A DNA stretch of 64,000 nt, taken from contig NC_044584.1 in NCBI RefSeq assembly GCF_901933205.1, forward strand, positions 15,727,001 to 15,791,000, written 5' to 3'. Shown here one piece after another: positions 12,701 to 25,700 of this stretch. The stretch comes from Camarhynchus parvulus (lineage: Eukaryota > Chordata > Aves > Passeriformes > Thraupidae). A program made the translations under genes and the position numbers. Position 1 is the stretch's first letter; the number at the start of each line of letters is the position of its first letter. The notes below the pieces were generated by a model, which searched no databases, was not told where the DNA came from, and saw only the letters and a list, made by a program, of their open reading frames with translations.

Positions 12701-13699
12701 TAAATACACAAATTATTCCAGGTCTCTGAATATTTCAGTAATTGTCCGTCATTACTGAAAATAAGTGTGTATTTAAAACTAAATTTATGCTTTGAAACAA
12801 GATGAAAGCATGATTAAAATTACTTTAGAATACCAATTAAAAATTAGAGTAGACCTTTCTGCCTTATCTTTTGGAATCAGGACTATGGTTTTTGTCTAGG
12901 TTGATCTTTTTTGCTAATATAAAATGACAAAATGCAACCATAACTGATATCCTCCATACTCAAATTACTTAAAGTACTTCCAGTAATCAGCTCATGATTG
13001 GCCTCTGCACAAGAGCTCTATGAACTCATCTTCCCAACAGCCCTTTTCCATTTTGGTACAGAACTCTGAAAAGCAGCTGCCTAGGAAAAATGGGTTATAA
13101 AGTACAAAAACTTCACCTTGTTCAACTAATGCACATGACTGGATCTGTTCCCTATGGATTCTTCAGGGTGCTCTCCCATTAACTTGGGATGTTCAGCACA
13201 ACTCAGCTGGGATGAATTCACAGAGGGGTGTTATGATCTCCAGGACCCCAAAACCAACTTGATTTTAGATCAAAGTCCAGTTCTCATGCATTTGCTGCTC
13301 ATGGTAGTTGAAAATCTGGGGGTTTTGAGCTTATAGATAAGTATAAAACAGTATCCTGAGGATGAGTTCATAATGCAAAATATTTCAGTCTTATTTTAAT
13401 AAAACCAGCAATAACCTGCTACACTTACACAGTACATTCTCTCTATTAATCCTATTTTTACAAGTAAAGGAAAAAAGTATAGGGTGAAATCAACATTTGC
13501 AAAGATTACTTAAATGGCTGCAGACTGATTGGTTGTTCTGGAGGATGCATCATCCAAAATAAAGCCCTTGTGTCTAAAACCTGGCATTCATCTCCTGAGA
13601 CATGTAAGAAAACAGATTTCCCCGAAGAGAATGAAAATAGAGATTTTACTAGAAGCAAGAAGCCCCGATATTTTGGTCTTCTGAGTTTACCTTTGGAAC

Positions 13700-13790
13700 T
13701 TTTAGATTCTGATGTTTGAAAATGCACTACCTCCTTTGCAGATTGGCTGTGAGATGTCAAACATTTTTTGTCAAGCAATGTTCAGAAACA
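13700..13790 (+). repeat. Copy 2 of a ~90-bp direct repeat
   Basis: Partner of the segment at 9710-9796, about 3.9 kb away. The copies share the core TTGGCTGTGAGATGTCAAAC without change. Neither end shows a poly-A tail, terminal inverted repeat or evident target-site duplication, so the mechanism of copying is unclear. Confidence 0.85.
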
Positions 13791-14404
13791 GATTCAACCT
13801 CAAAAAAATTCAACTTCAGCAAGTGCACAAGAGTTCTGCCTGGGTGGCATTTCCAGATTAGAAATCTTCAGTAAGGGCTGCAATCCAGGCAGGCTGGGCT
13901 GCATTTGAGGCAGTACTTGGAGTAAAACAGGAGCCTAAAGGTTCCTGCTGCAAATGGGACCTAACAAGGGACAGGCCAGCACACAGCAGAGTCATGTTCT
14001 TCAAATGGAAACCCTTCAGATCAAATCTGAATTTTAAAATCAAGTTTATCTTCTTTTACAGTTGGTGGGTGCATATAAAGCACTTGCATTAAGTATGAAT
14101 ATTCTTTATCCCTAACAATATAAGACAGTAAATTAAAGTATCACTGAATCCTCCCTCACCAAACCTTAACACTTTGTCAGATGGGCTCAATTACCCCAAA
14201 TGAGGAAACAAAAACTTCATTACTTTCAGTCTTAGGCAATAACAAAGCTGACTATTATTTACTTATCCCCTCAAAATCAAGCAGATTATTCTGGTGGGCT
14301 GACATATCTGTGTCACAGAGAAGGAAAACTGAGTCTGAAGATTTGTCCATCACTGGACAATGACCCAGTGACAGTCATATTTAAACAACAATGTGTCTGT
14401 ATGC

Positions 14405-14520
14405 AATAGACAATATGAATAATACATATATATATAATATGTAGATATATAAATATACATATAAGATATAATAATATATAGATATTTAATGAAAATATAT
14501 ATTTCTACAATACATAAAAC
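14405..14520. repeat. AT-rich low-complexity tract (TA/TAT-rich)
   Basis: The tract is almost pure A and T with interrupted TATATA and ATATAGAT words. It looks like an old degenerate TA microsatellite. Such sequence can melt or form cruciforms but shows no specific signal. Confidence 0.85.
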
Positions 14521-17500
14521 CAACTAGCAGAATTCAGAATTTTGTTTTCTACCTGTGTAGGATTTCCTGGCTACAGAAAGCCATTAAAAAGTAATCCTTG
14601 CTTTGGTCAGCTGTCTTGTAATTTTTACTCAGTTCTTCCTAAAGTATCTTTTCTTGACTCCTTTGTAGGTAACAGGATGGACTGCAAAGCTCTCCTCAGT
14701 GTTTCCAAATCCTCCATGTTGCACAGAGAAAATTCTGAAGACATTTATGTCAGCTATTAACAGAATCTTCCATGCAATTTTGCAGCTACACGTCTTTGTT
14801 CTTTGCGTTATGTATGAAACTTCTGTTTTACAGTTTCCTAAAATGCTGCTTCAAACAAGTAATGATGGAAAACAGTATCTGCCTCTGGCTACTTGCAAGC
14901 TTTTTAGCTCATGAACAGAGATTCCTTCGACCTATTTTACTTCTATCCTTTTTAACTGTTTCTGATAGCAAGTTTATGTCTACCCTTGGTTTACAGAGCT
15001 CTAATTCCTTCCTAACATTCCAAATATTTTCCTTGAGCTGCAGTCAAGAAATCCTAATGCTCATGACATAAACCATATGAATTTAATTTAGGTACATATA
15101 CTGGTAAAAATATTTTGTATAACTCCAACATTTCTGCTTCTCCATTTCAAACATTCATTTAATAATGCAAGTCTATTAATCTGATGAATGCTAAGTACAG
15201 GACAACGTGCAGATACCTAATTTTACCCAGAGGGAAACAAAACAATTTCCAAAAAGCCATCACTTACTACAGCTCTCTGTTGATATTTCAGGAATCTATT
15301 TGTCCCTTGGATATATTCAGAAAGCATTCTACAAGCCTACAAATGCATCTTTTTAATAACAGTACCACATAATTCTTCACTGCTACACAGAGATGAAAAA
15401 GTGCAAATGTTTTATCTATCCCCCAAACAAAGGTAATAAGCCTTTGTCTTTGCTTTTTTGCAGTGCTTTAAGCATTTACCTTAATGAGCTTTGTTTCTCT
15501 GTACCTCTGGAGAATAGTATTCTGCCCAACAAAACAATTTATTGCCCAGAATGTTACTACTGCTGATAAAATCTTAGCTCCTCCAATACTTCTGCCTTGA
15601 CAGCTAATACCCTAATGTTTCATTTACAGCTGAACAAAGCAGCTTATCTCTGCTAAAAGGGGAATTAGTTAGTAGTAAGAAATAATTTCAATCATCTGTT
15701 CTGCTTCCCAAGTAAAGTGATGACTTGGGCATTCTTGCTTCTATCTGATGACAGGTGTGTTGCAGTTCTTGGAATACAGAACAGGTCTGTCACAGAAGCT
15801 TTGTAATTCCTACAATGCAGCTACAGGGATTAGGGAAGAGTCAGGTCTTGGCTGTCAAAAAAAATCTGCAATCAGCAGAGTGTGGCAGTCAGCACTTGTA
15901 CTTTACAGTTAGGGCACGGACTGCGGGGACAAAATCAGCTCTGATCAATAAACAGCTTCATTTTCTATCTGCAGCTCTACTGATATAGGAATATTCCAAC
16001 AAGTTGATGTATATGTGAAATTCCTTATTAATAAGCAAATAGGTTTTGTTGACAAATCAGGCTTTATGGCCTGTGCTTTGCAAAAAATGGCTTTGATTAT
16101 CACCTTACTGTGTAACCACCTAATTATTTCTATTCCCAGGAATGAAAATCAACAAGGATTTTATCTACACATCACACACAGCAAATCAGTTGTGGGATTC
16201 CTCTCTAGAGCAGCTGATACATTCTTGGGAGTCTCTGTGGCAAAGGACAAGGACTGATCTTTCCTTGATGTCTGAATGACCTTCCTTTCCCAACAGCAGT
16301 TTTTCATGTTGGTAGATAATAAGGTCACCTGAATACTTCAGGGAAAGCAGCATAACATTTGCCCACGCTGTATTTTCTCTGTACTAATATTTTCTGTGAG
16401 TAATCATTTAGTTTGCACTGAGTTTAAAAGCATTACAGAAGTGATTACAACTGTAGTGCCATTCTTGAGTTCCCCAATACTTGGGTCTTCAATTAGACAA
16501 CACAATTAATGACAGCATAGGAATTTATAGCTAATAGTTTTTAAATTCAGTATCAGTTTTATCAGGAAAAAATTATGGATTGCAGGAGGCACTGGTAAAA
16601 AAAGTTGTAGTTGGAAATGAAAGGGCATTTGATAAAAATATCAACATATTATTTTCTCATGCAATAATGCTAAATTAACTTGGTATAAGAAAGAGGCACT
16701 GTCATGCTGCAAGCTGATGTGTGTTCCTACACAGAATGGTTGTCTTAGTGGAGTTCCAGTGGATTTTAAATTAATTGCACCTTCTTTTCTGAGATTCTCT
16801 GTAATCCTATCTCACACTCTTACTTCTGAATCACAACTACACGTTATAAATCCCTTTAAAAATTAATTTATAATACACATGGCAGTTCCATTAGCACTAT
16901 AAAGGTGTCCAACATCTGTCATGTATGATATCCAACTCTTTCTGCACCAGGATTGCACTGACCACTTGGTGTGTTCTTAACCAGCTCTCCAGAGACCCCA
17001 GACCAACCCAGTATTATTTCTATTCAAGTGGTCATCCAGGCACCTGATCAAACTTTATATGGCTAAAAGGTCATTCTGCTCCTCTCCCATAAGAGATTAC
17101 TTCATTCTACATTAATGTGTCTCATGTTGTCATAAAAAAACCTGAATGGCTTCAGCAGCCCTTTCTATTGAGGGATGCATTTCTCAAAAAAAGAAAAAAG
17201 AAAAAAAAGTGGTATCACAGAGGATAATATGCTTATTTATTCAAAAAGCCATTTACTAAAATCTGAATTTGTGCTTTAACTGAGCTTAACAATGAAAATC
17301 TTAAATGCTTACTTGGCTGCTGCACAACATGGCAAATTCTGCATGACTGCCCAAGGGAAAGTTGATTAATCAAAAGGTTGGGATCAGAAATGAACAATCA
17401 TTTCACACATATTTATGCAGAAACCCAACAGTACTCAATTAAATGCTGCTAAAATCCAGAATTGTGAATTATTCAAAATATCACCAGACTATAACTGTCC

Positions 17501-19975
17501 TGAGCTGCAAAAAGAGCACCCAGGCACAATAGTTCAAAAGGTGACACTGTAAGGACGTGGCTGGCAGAGTATTTCCTCCTGAAAGAATCAGCTGCAGGAA
17601 GGCAGTAAGTGAGCAAAATGGTCAGGACTATTTCTTGTCCACAGTGTTGTGTTCTATCAGCATGTAACATTCAGCTAGGATAACCACAGACCAAACTGCT
17701 TCCTACTAATTCTATTTTTTTGTTGTTTCTAAAATCTTTTCCTATGACTTACCCTTTCATCCTTTTTAAATTAAGTGACTAAAGTTGTTGAAGTGAACTG
17801 ATATCACAGAATCATCCAAACACCAGCATGTTTTATTTAAAAAGGCCAGAAAGACAGCAAAAATTAATCCTTGCATATTCTCCTACCTGTATTTCAACCT
17901 TTTGTTTGTATGCCTATAAATACTGACACATGCACACTGCAAATGGTTCCTCACCTCACCTCTAAAATCACCTTATATCCAGATATAATAATGAAAACAT
18001 GGATAGAATTTTTATGCTCATATCAATCATCAAGGGGCACACTGGCACTGCACTAAGGCACTTGGATGAAAGTTTAAAATGCTTATTTGGCTGATTGCTT
18101 AAATAAATGCTCAAAAAGGCAAGGCAGGAAAATACAATGATTATTTAAGAGTGTCTGGAAAGGTTTAAATCTGATAAAATAGGTGGAAGAAAAGTACTGC
18201 TACCTAACCTAGAAAGAACGATTTTCTTTTTGGTTTACTGACAACCCTCAATAAAAATATAAAGAGAATATGTAAGAAGGAATAAGTAAATGCAGCTGGA
18301 ACAGCAACAGTTATAGACAGCTATATGTGAAATGAAACTGGGAGAGGACCTGGCATGAAATAGAAACTTTAGGCACTCTCAATATCAAACTCATAAGTTC
18401 ATAAATACATATTTACACAATGCAAAGTCCCAGAGTTCTTACTCACTAGAAACATTCCAGTGAAGGAATATTAGCAGATGTGGTGCCACAGAACCTTGAA
18501 GATGGAGCAGAATGAAGCTGGATCTTCCCCTAATTGATTTCCCATGGCAGTAATGACAATGCCCACATGCACAGAACCCTAAGAGATCTATTTGGCCTAA
18601 AATTATTTTTAGTCCAGGTACTGTGCTACTGTTCATCTTTGCAGACTATTATTTTACTGATGCATGCATTAAAGGGTAAACACACAGCTGCACAAGATTT
18701 AACTCCACTGAAAAAAGCAGCATTGAGGTTTCCCTTCACTGAGATTTTACCTCTGGAATTAAATTTTGCACAAAATATGAATTCTTGAAAAGTAAATTAC
18801 GAGTCAGATTTATAAATGAAAAATGTAATTAAGGAGTTGATTCTTCAAGCACCAGAATTGTCTTGAGCCACAGTGTAGTTACTAATTCTGACATTTCGTA
18901 TCATTTCAAAACATAATTTTTTTCTTTCTCTGCACTTACTATTAATAATTTTAAAAATATACAAATGAGACAACATGCACAGAAAGATGTGGAAACTACC
19001 TATTTGGTGCACATTGTGTAAGTTCAATTGGCCATAAATGCTTAAGAAAATGGAAAAATGGCAAGCACATGGGCTGCATGCACTGAGGTCACTTCTGTTA
19101 TTTGTTTCCACCTCATCATACATTGTGTGAGCTGCATTTCCAATAAACCTTCCCCTGAAAATAAGGTAACTTCAAGCAGTATGCACTTTTTAAAAAAATA
19201 GTATACAAACTATAATTCCTTTCTTGCATAAATTTAACAGAACCCCAGAAAACACAAGGTTTAGGAAAAGCAGCACCATCACCAAATATAGTAGTAGCAT
19301 GTGAATTACTGAATGTTGCTGAAAAAACACAGATTTCTTATTTTCCATGGACAAATTTAGCTGTTAATCCTATCAACCACAGGGATTTTGGCAGTTGAGA
19401 ATGCCAGAGCATCTGTGACTTTGACTTTTCTTGGAAAGAAAGCAGAGCTGGAAGATAACTCCTGAGTCAGGGAGTTGAGTCACCTGCTAGGAAGCCACAT
19501 GATGTAATTTTTCTTAAGGGTAGAAACTCCTTCTCAAAATTTGATAAGTGCTTGACCTCCCCTGGCCCAAGCTCAGACTGGAATCCTGTTTCAGGAACTC
19601 CCTGATGTGACTATTGAAAGGTTCTTTTACATGTCTCTGTAAATTATTATGGCCAGCACGTACCTCTTTAGCTAAAAAGGCCATCCACACCCTGTCCTCT
19701 ACTCCCAAGCAGCCACAGATAAGAACAATACCCACTTCTCAGCATTTCCTTGGCTTCACCAACCATGCTCAGCTCTTTCCCAACATGTTCAGCTCTCTGT
19801 TTTTTCCCCCTTCCAGCCTCTCCCTGCACCTATTCCATTTTGTGTCCATCTGTCATCACCCAGCTGCACCATCTGGTTCACAGGAGACACTACACAGACC
19901 TGGAATATCCCATTAGTTGTGTGCTTGAGTTTGGGATAGAGAACCCACATCACTGGCCTTGCTGCTTTGCAGCTA
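14521..19975. other. AT-rich non-coding sequence
   Basis: No repeat family or exon is recognised. Three overlapping frames at 14542-15071 (72-99 codons) have no domain. A stretch near 16485-16540 contains CAATTAGA and CACAATTAATGACAG words and may be a small regulatory element. The TATCACAGAATCAT word near 17803 resembles the very tip of a minus-strand CR1 but nothing beyond it fits. The 19740-19900 interval is pyrimidine-rich, which explains its open plus-strand frames. Confidence 0.5.
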
Positions 19976-20047
19976 TTACAGTATTTAATTAATACCTTGG
20001 GCACAAAGGTGTTACAGTACTTAATTAATGCCTTGGACACAAAGGAA
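19976..20047. repeat. 36-bp tandem duplication, two copies
   Basis: The unit starting TTACAGTATTTAATTAA (19976-20011) is followed head to tail by a second copy starting TTACAGTACTTAATTAA (20012-20047). A few substitutions separate them (T/C, A/G, G/A and the last bases). On the minus strand one frame runs through both copies and yields a repeated peptide (LIKYCN), but that frame has no other sign of being coding. Confidence 0.88.
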
Positions 20048-21547
20048 TGTGGGGTGTCAAGCACAAAACCCCCAGATTAATAACCTAGATTTGAAATTAG
20101 GCTCCATGACCTGGTCACTTAAAACCAGCAGCTCTTGAATGTCCAAATTTGTTACAGAGTAGTTTTTTTTTTTTTTTTTAATATCAGTAATATTTGGTTT
20201 TAACATTTTAAGTACTACAATTTAAGAATTACACTAGAAACAGGAAATAAATACAATAAATATCTGTCATTTTACTGTCAGGGTCTGTGATTACACTACG
20301 CAAAGACTGCTTAAATAGTTGGAGAATATTCTTTTAAGCTTTTGTTCATACTCATATGTAATGTCTGGAGAGCTATTTGCTCACTCGGCCTAATTTTCTT
20401 TCTAAATACCTCTCTATTATCATGGCCAGCAGTAATTAAAAACAAATTATTTTTTAATGAATACACTGGAGTTTCTTTACGTTTTGGGTTTTTTTTTTAC
20501 CATTTTACAACAGACTACAATGCATATTAGAATAAAGCTGTCTTTGTTAGGTGGCCACTTTAGGATGAAACTGTCAGAGCATATGAGAGGATGGGAGAAG
20601 AACACAACAAAACAGAGAAAGCATTTTGTTGGGTTAATCAATGAGGAAGATTTCCTAATATTGTACCCCCACCCCAACACCACCAGCCACTCATCCCAGC
20701 TCTAGAAAGTAATGGAGAGAGAGCTTAATATAATGTAGGACTCTTTACTCACTATGGACTATGTAATGCCTGGTCCACCTGGCTGAACACTACAGGATAT
20801 GGAGATGTCTCTGAGTGTGAGCTCATCAAATGTGTGAAACTGCTGCTGTGAGTGCATGGGCTTATACTGCCCTCATCTTCTTCTCCTAGCAAAAGACAGA
20901 ATTGGTAGATTTAGCACTTGAGGTCAGGTCCTCAAGGGGAATAACTTCAAGTGAGCTGTAAGCACAAAAGTGAAAGATCTGGTCTAAGGACTGTGTAAAA
21001 TGTTGTCCCTTGTCAAAATATTATGCTACTAGAACTGAAGACCAAGCTGACATGGAGTTTGTGGTCTAACAACTCTTTCAAAAAAATTCAGAGGTATTTT
21101 TATCACCTCAACAATTTTACGTTTTTGGCACCTCCATAAAATATTGACATTACCTTCATGTCTTTTGACCAGTGATATATTTATTATAAAATTATAATTA
21201 AACATAGCTTATGTATGAGCAACATGATCCACAAATACATCTCATTTACCAGTATGAAACCATGTAAATTTTCAAAACACATGCAATTTTCACTGCATTA
21301 TTCAGGAAGGATGTGTATGAGTCTCTTTAACTGATGTTCCTTACATGCCAATTAATGTAAATACTGTAAGCATGCAAGCTAATACAAAATGAAAAGTAAT
21401 TTTTAAATAATATGTGCCTGAAGAAACAAAAAAAAAAGTAAAAGTCACCTTTTATTTCTAAATAACTTAGTTATAAGAAGGATTTATAGGTTGACACAAT
21501 AATTAACAAAAAACAGAAATAGTCTCACTGAGCAAGCTTAGTGTGAA
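20048..21547. other. AT-rich non-coding sequence
   Basis: A 17-base T run lies at 20163-20179 and another T-rich run near 20491-20499. Frames at 20342-20705 on both strands are short and overlap one another. The rest is unique-looking AT-rich sequence without a recognisable repeat or exon. Confidence 0.55.
20163..20179. repeat. Poly-T run (17 bases)
   Basis: An uninterrupted run of 17 T. On the minus strand it would be a poly-A stretch, but the sequence upstream in that orientation does not look like a retroposed transcript, so I treat it as simple sequence. Confidence 0.85.
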
Positions 21548-21653
21548 GAAGTCTATAAAATACATGTGTATTTTACACTACGTGTACACATACAGTTATT
21601 TTCAAATAACTGTGTATATGCCATGTAAAATACACATGTATTTTATAGAATTC
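21548..21653. repeat. Long near-perfect palindrome (foldback)
   Basis: The sequence is its own reverse complement over most of ~106 bases. The outer arms pair GAAGTCTATAAAATACATG (left) with CATGTATTTTATAGAATTC (right) with one mismatch. Pairing continues through GTGTATTTTACA / TGTAAAATACAC. The innermost ACAGTTATT (21592-21600) pairs with AATAACTGT (21605-21613) around a 4-base TTCA loop, and a 4-base length difference makes a bulge about midway in the arms. It could extrude as a cruciform or, if transcribed, fold as one long hairpin. It resembles a very small foldback or MITE-like element but shows no clear target-site duplication. Confidence 0.9.
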
Positions 21654-22503
21654 ACAAATTATACAGATAAGTTCTGTACAAATAGACATAAACATATATA
21701 TGTATGTACGAAATACTTCAAGAAATTTTAACACTGCAATTTGAAATTTAAAAGACTACCAGATAAATTTGTCCTCTAAGTTTACTACATGATCTTATAG
21801 ATTACTTATGAAATACACAAAACTATGAAAAATATCAGTAATTACAGACATCTGTCAAGTGAAACACAGCCCTGATGTCAAGCTAGGCAAGCTGCATACA
21901 CAGCTCATATTTTACTCAGTCACAGCACACTTGAAAGAGTACAGCAAATTTTATTGGTTATTATCATATCTAGCAACTGAAATTTTATTTTATGATACTT
22001 ATAACTAATGCTAAGCAATGTGGTTCCATAATGCAAGATGGACTGAGAAAAATATAGATAAACAGTAAATAAAGCCCCTAGAAAGACAGATACCAAATAT
22101 TCCGCAGTAGAATGTCCCTTTCTCTGTGCCTGCCTCTAGTGTTGATAAGGCAGATTGCCTTCCCCACCACCCCCTTTTTACTTGCCAGTCCCTTCAGCTG
22201 AGCAAAGAACTCTCAGATCCACCCAAACAGGGACTCCTGACCTTCAGGAAAGCTTTATTTTTTACTCATCTTCTGAGCCCTTACCAAGTCCACCTATGTA
22301 TTTTTCACCTCCACCTTTTTAGCCAGTTCTGTGTACCTTCCACTCTGTCCTGATTTCAGCAGAAGGAGCTCCCATTCTGCTCCTGGCAGCTTGGCTCAGC
22401 AGTCTGATGAGCAAGACAGAGCCCCAGTAACACCCAGAACACCTGATAAACTCTGAAAGCCAGGGGACAATGGCACAGGCATTTTGTAAACATGTACAGC
22501 TTC
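21654..22503. other. Non-coding sequence before a CR1 fragment
   Basis: The AT-rich sequence becomes GC-richer and pyrimidine-rich from about 22110. The 75-codon plus frame at 22126-22353 sits in that pyrimidine-rich part and has no recognisable domain. Confidence 0.5.
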
Positions 22504-22780
22504 AGAGAATCACCTGAGATTGGTCTGGGGAGGAAGGGACCTTAAAGCTCATCCCATTCCAATCCCTGCCATGGCAGGGACACCTTCCACTATCCCAGGT
22601 TGTTCCAAGCCCTGTCCAACCTGGCCTTGGACACTTCCAGGGATGGGGCAGCACCAGGCAGCCCTTGCAACACTTCCTCTTAAAATTTAACCTGTCACAG
22701 CCCTCTGACAGTCTGAAGCCATTTATTTCCCTGTGCTGCCACCTTGCCCTTGCCAAGGCTCAGCAGCATCCCAGGTTTTT
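22504..22780 (-). mobile_element. CR1 LINE, 3' end fragment
   Basis: On the plus strand this reads as the reverse complement of the CR1 3' end. It starts with an AGAATCACCTGAGATTGG tip, then GGAAGGGACCTTAAAG, CCATGGCAGGGACACCTTCC, CCAACCTGGCCTTGGACACT and TCCAGGGATGGGGCA. These are the conserved CR1 3'-UTR words in their usual order. Similarity fades past about 22780. Only the 3' few hundred bases are present, the usual result of 5' truncation during reverse transcription, so it encodes nothing. Frames called over it on either strand are shadows. Confidence 0.93.
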
Positions 22781-25700
22781 CATGCACATCAGTAACTCCT
22801 AAGTCTGCCCAGACCAGAATGCCACACAGAGACCCTGGTTTGGTTTCCAGACCCATTCCATCTTTGCAGTGTCCTGCGTGCTCTGAGAGCTCCTCAAAGA
22901 GCAGTGTTAGTGCATCAGCACTGCGAGCATTCCATCACTACTGATGGAGCTCAAACCAAAGCGCCCCCTGGAAGGTGAAAAACTCTGCAACCTACAACTT
23001 TTCCCTTGCTGAACAGCTTCATCACAATAATTACTCTAAGAAAATAAATAAAAATGTTACAAATAGTATTTATAATCTTCTATTTACTATTAGAATCTAG
23101 ATATGCTTCAAAAGAGTAGTTAGGCTTTTATCCTAGTTTCTAAGACCAAATGGTTCATACAACACTCAGAATCAATTCAAGAACTGTTATTTGAAGCAGT
23201 TATCTTTCTTCAGAATTTTACTTGATATTTTCCAAACTGTTAAGGAGAAAGATGTATCAGAGAAGGATAAAATAGATTATACCATGGGCTTACTTTCCTT
23301 TTTTCTTTCTAACAGTTTTTTGCATTCAAAAATCTGTTTGCACTGTACTTAACATTTTACATATAAATATGACCAGATTACATCATTATGCTAATCTCTA
23401 TAAACCCCATCTAAAGCTTGTTTGTAGGTAACACCTTTGCAGATTAGGTGAATAAACTCAAATTTAAAGACCCATATACCAATTTACTTTTCTTGTCTAT
23501 GTCAGAAAAGGAATAGAATAGATGATGGAAACAAAACTATCATAGTCTTTTGTAATGAGTTAGGGGCAAATACTTGAAAACTGACCAAAACAACAGTCTG
23601 TACATATAAACTTAATGAATGAAAGGTTTTGATTATTGATGAGCAAAATATGAAAGCAATTCACACTGCTGTGTTCAAGAAGCAGCTGAGGTGCAGAGCA
23701 GGGTGAGGTGTCATGGAAAGCTGTATTGCTGCTTGCTTGGCACCTGCTAGATGAATTCCAGGTCTGCTAATTCCAGCTGGCAGAGTGGACTTGGAAGCAC
23801 AAGAGCAGGAGAGCTCTCGTGAGCGTACCCCACAGCACTCGGGATAAAACAATTTACAAAGTGTCTGTCAGGTGTCTGTCTGTCTCCATTCTTTCAGAAA
23901 TCATGCAGAATCCCCAGCTAGAACTACCCAAAATTAGTTCCCTTTCTGCAGGAATTTATTAAAATCCTCATGATTCACCTCCTGTCAGCACTATGAGAAG
24001 CCAGTAACAGTGACAGAAAACCAAGTTCAGATAACAGAATAAAAACTGGCGTTAAGACTGGAACACCATTACCTCTTGTGGTGCTGACAGTCTGGTTAGA
24101 GAGAAAGTCAGATCAACTTTCCCAAGCATTACTCTGGGGAGTTTTGAGAAAACTCAGAGAAAAAATTCAAATAATATTTAATCTTTACAACTAGTGTTTT
24201 AAACTTGTTGTTTACTTGTAAGATGTTTACAAGAAAAGTGTTGCTCTTAATTAACTAATGATGTGAGAGGTGTTAAGTGAGGATGAGCCAGGTCCAGCTT
24301 TCTCAGAACAGTCTATAAAAAGAATGTGATGTATAATAAACTCTTATTTGCCTTTTATAATAAACTTTCACATTTGCCTTCTGAGACAATTCTGTACCAC
24401 CTCATTCAACTGTCCCTAATATGAGAGTGACAACTTCTGTCACATAAGTGCTTTGTAAAAAACTCATGGAAATTATGAATATTCTATACAGCTGACATGA
24501 GTTACATACTGTAAATTCATTCTGATCCATCACTTCTTATCTGCATTTTCTTTAGCATTTTGGAAAGCTCTGCAACAGGTACATTAAGTGCAAGACTATA
24601 CTAAACTTAAGAGATTTGCACGGCTTACAGGTTCTTGTTTTAATTACATTACATGTCTTTAAGTAGAAAGCAATTTAGTCTGAAGTGGTACTTGTGCACC
24701 CTTCCTTTACAGCCTCCCAGCAACACTGCTGGTTAAAATCTCAGCATTCAACATATCCTGGTTTCATAGTTTAAGTAGAAAAAAATGAGGTAGACATTTT
24801 TATTTTCATTATATAGCTTAAGATATGTACAGTAAGCACATGATCTTTTTATTTACTACAATCAAAACCACTAACAATCAAAAAGCAACGGGGTTTTTTT
24901 TAACCCTGTGATTGGTTAATTGAAAGGACCACCCACAATATTATGAAATTACAGGATTTGAACTGTAGGAAACATCACAACTTTCTAACATCATATTGTC
25001 TATATGCAGGAGAACTGTCACTGTTTAATCTAAGTTAACAAGAATGCCAAGCACTTACATTTAATTAAAGTTATACATCATTTTAGATAATTAGAAATAA
25101 TTATGAAGAATTACCATTGTAAATAAGGCAAATAATAATATTTTAACTGAAATGTGAAGTCTGAATTCAAAAACCCAAAATAAACTCCTGGGAATGCAAA
25201 TGCACCATTATGCAAACTGTTTTCTTTAAGTATGATATAATTTATGTAATGAAATAAATCTATGCTGTTAAAATATTTAGCAGAACTGAGAATAATGAGT
25301 AGAGATAGGATTAGTTTAATTAGTTTACTGAAATGGAGTTCTTATAGTGGCTAAGTGTGATATATTAGCTTTTGTCACTTGGAATAAAAAAAGAGGTAAT
25401 TAGTTCTCATTCAAATATATTGTTTTCTTTGAAGAAGGAATTGTAATATTTTAGCTTGCACAGTAGAAAATAATACATGGAGCATAAAAATTATCATCTT
25501 CATCCAAGAGTACATCTATGATAAATCAGAAGAAAACAGAAAAAACTTCAGCATTCAAGAAAGGAATCTTGAATAGATTTCACTTACACTGGTGCAACTC
25601 CACAGATTTAAATGAAATGACAACTCTCAAAGTACACAAGTTCCATCTTCATTTATCTCTGCCTAATTTAAGGGTTTGTGACAAATTTTGTCTCTCTACT

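Larger units (their letters stand above)
9441..14404. other. Non-coding sequence holding a duplicated segment
   Basis: Nothing gene-like is supported. The longest frame (11258-11578, minus, 106 codons) is hydrophobic because it reads T-rich sequence; it has no family resemblance. The notable content is the pair of ~90-bp copies at 9710-9796 and 13700-13790. T-rich (10629-10643) and A-rich runs (10261-10276) are simple sequence. Confidence 0.55.

Noticed and set aside
17803..17818. TATCACAGAATCAT resembling the tip of a minus-strand CR1
   Set aside because: The sequence that follows does not continue as CR1; about 12 matching bases are not enough.
20163..20179. Poly-T run as a possible retroposon tail
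   Set aside because: No recognisable retroposed sequence or target-site duplication beside it.
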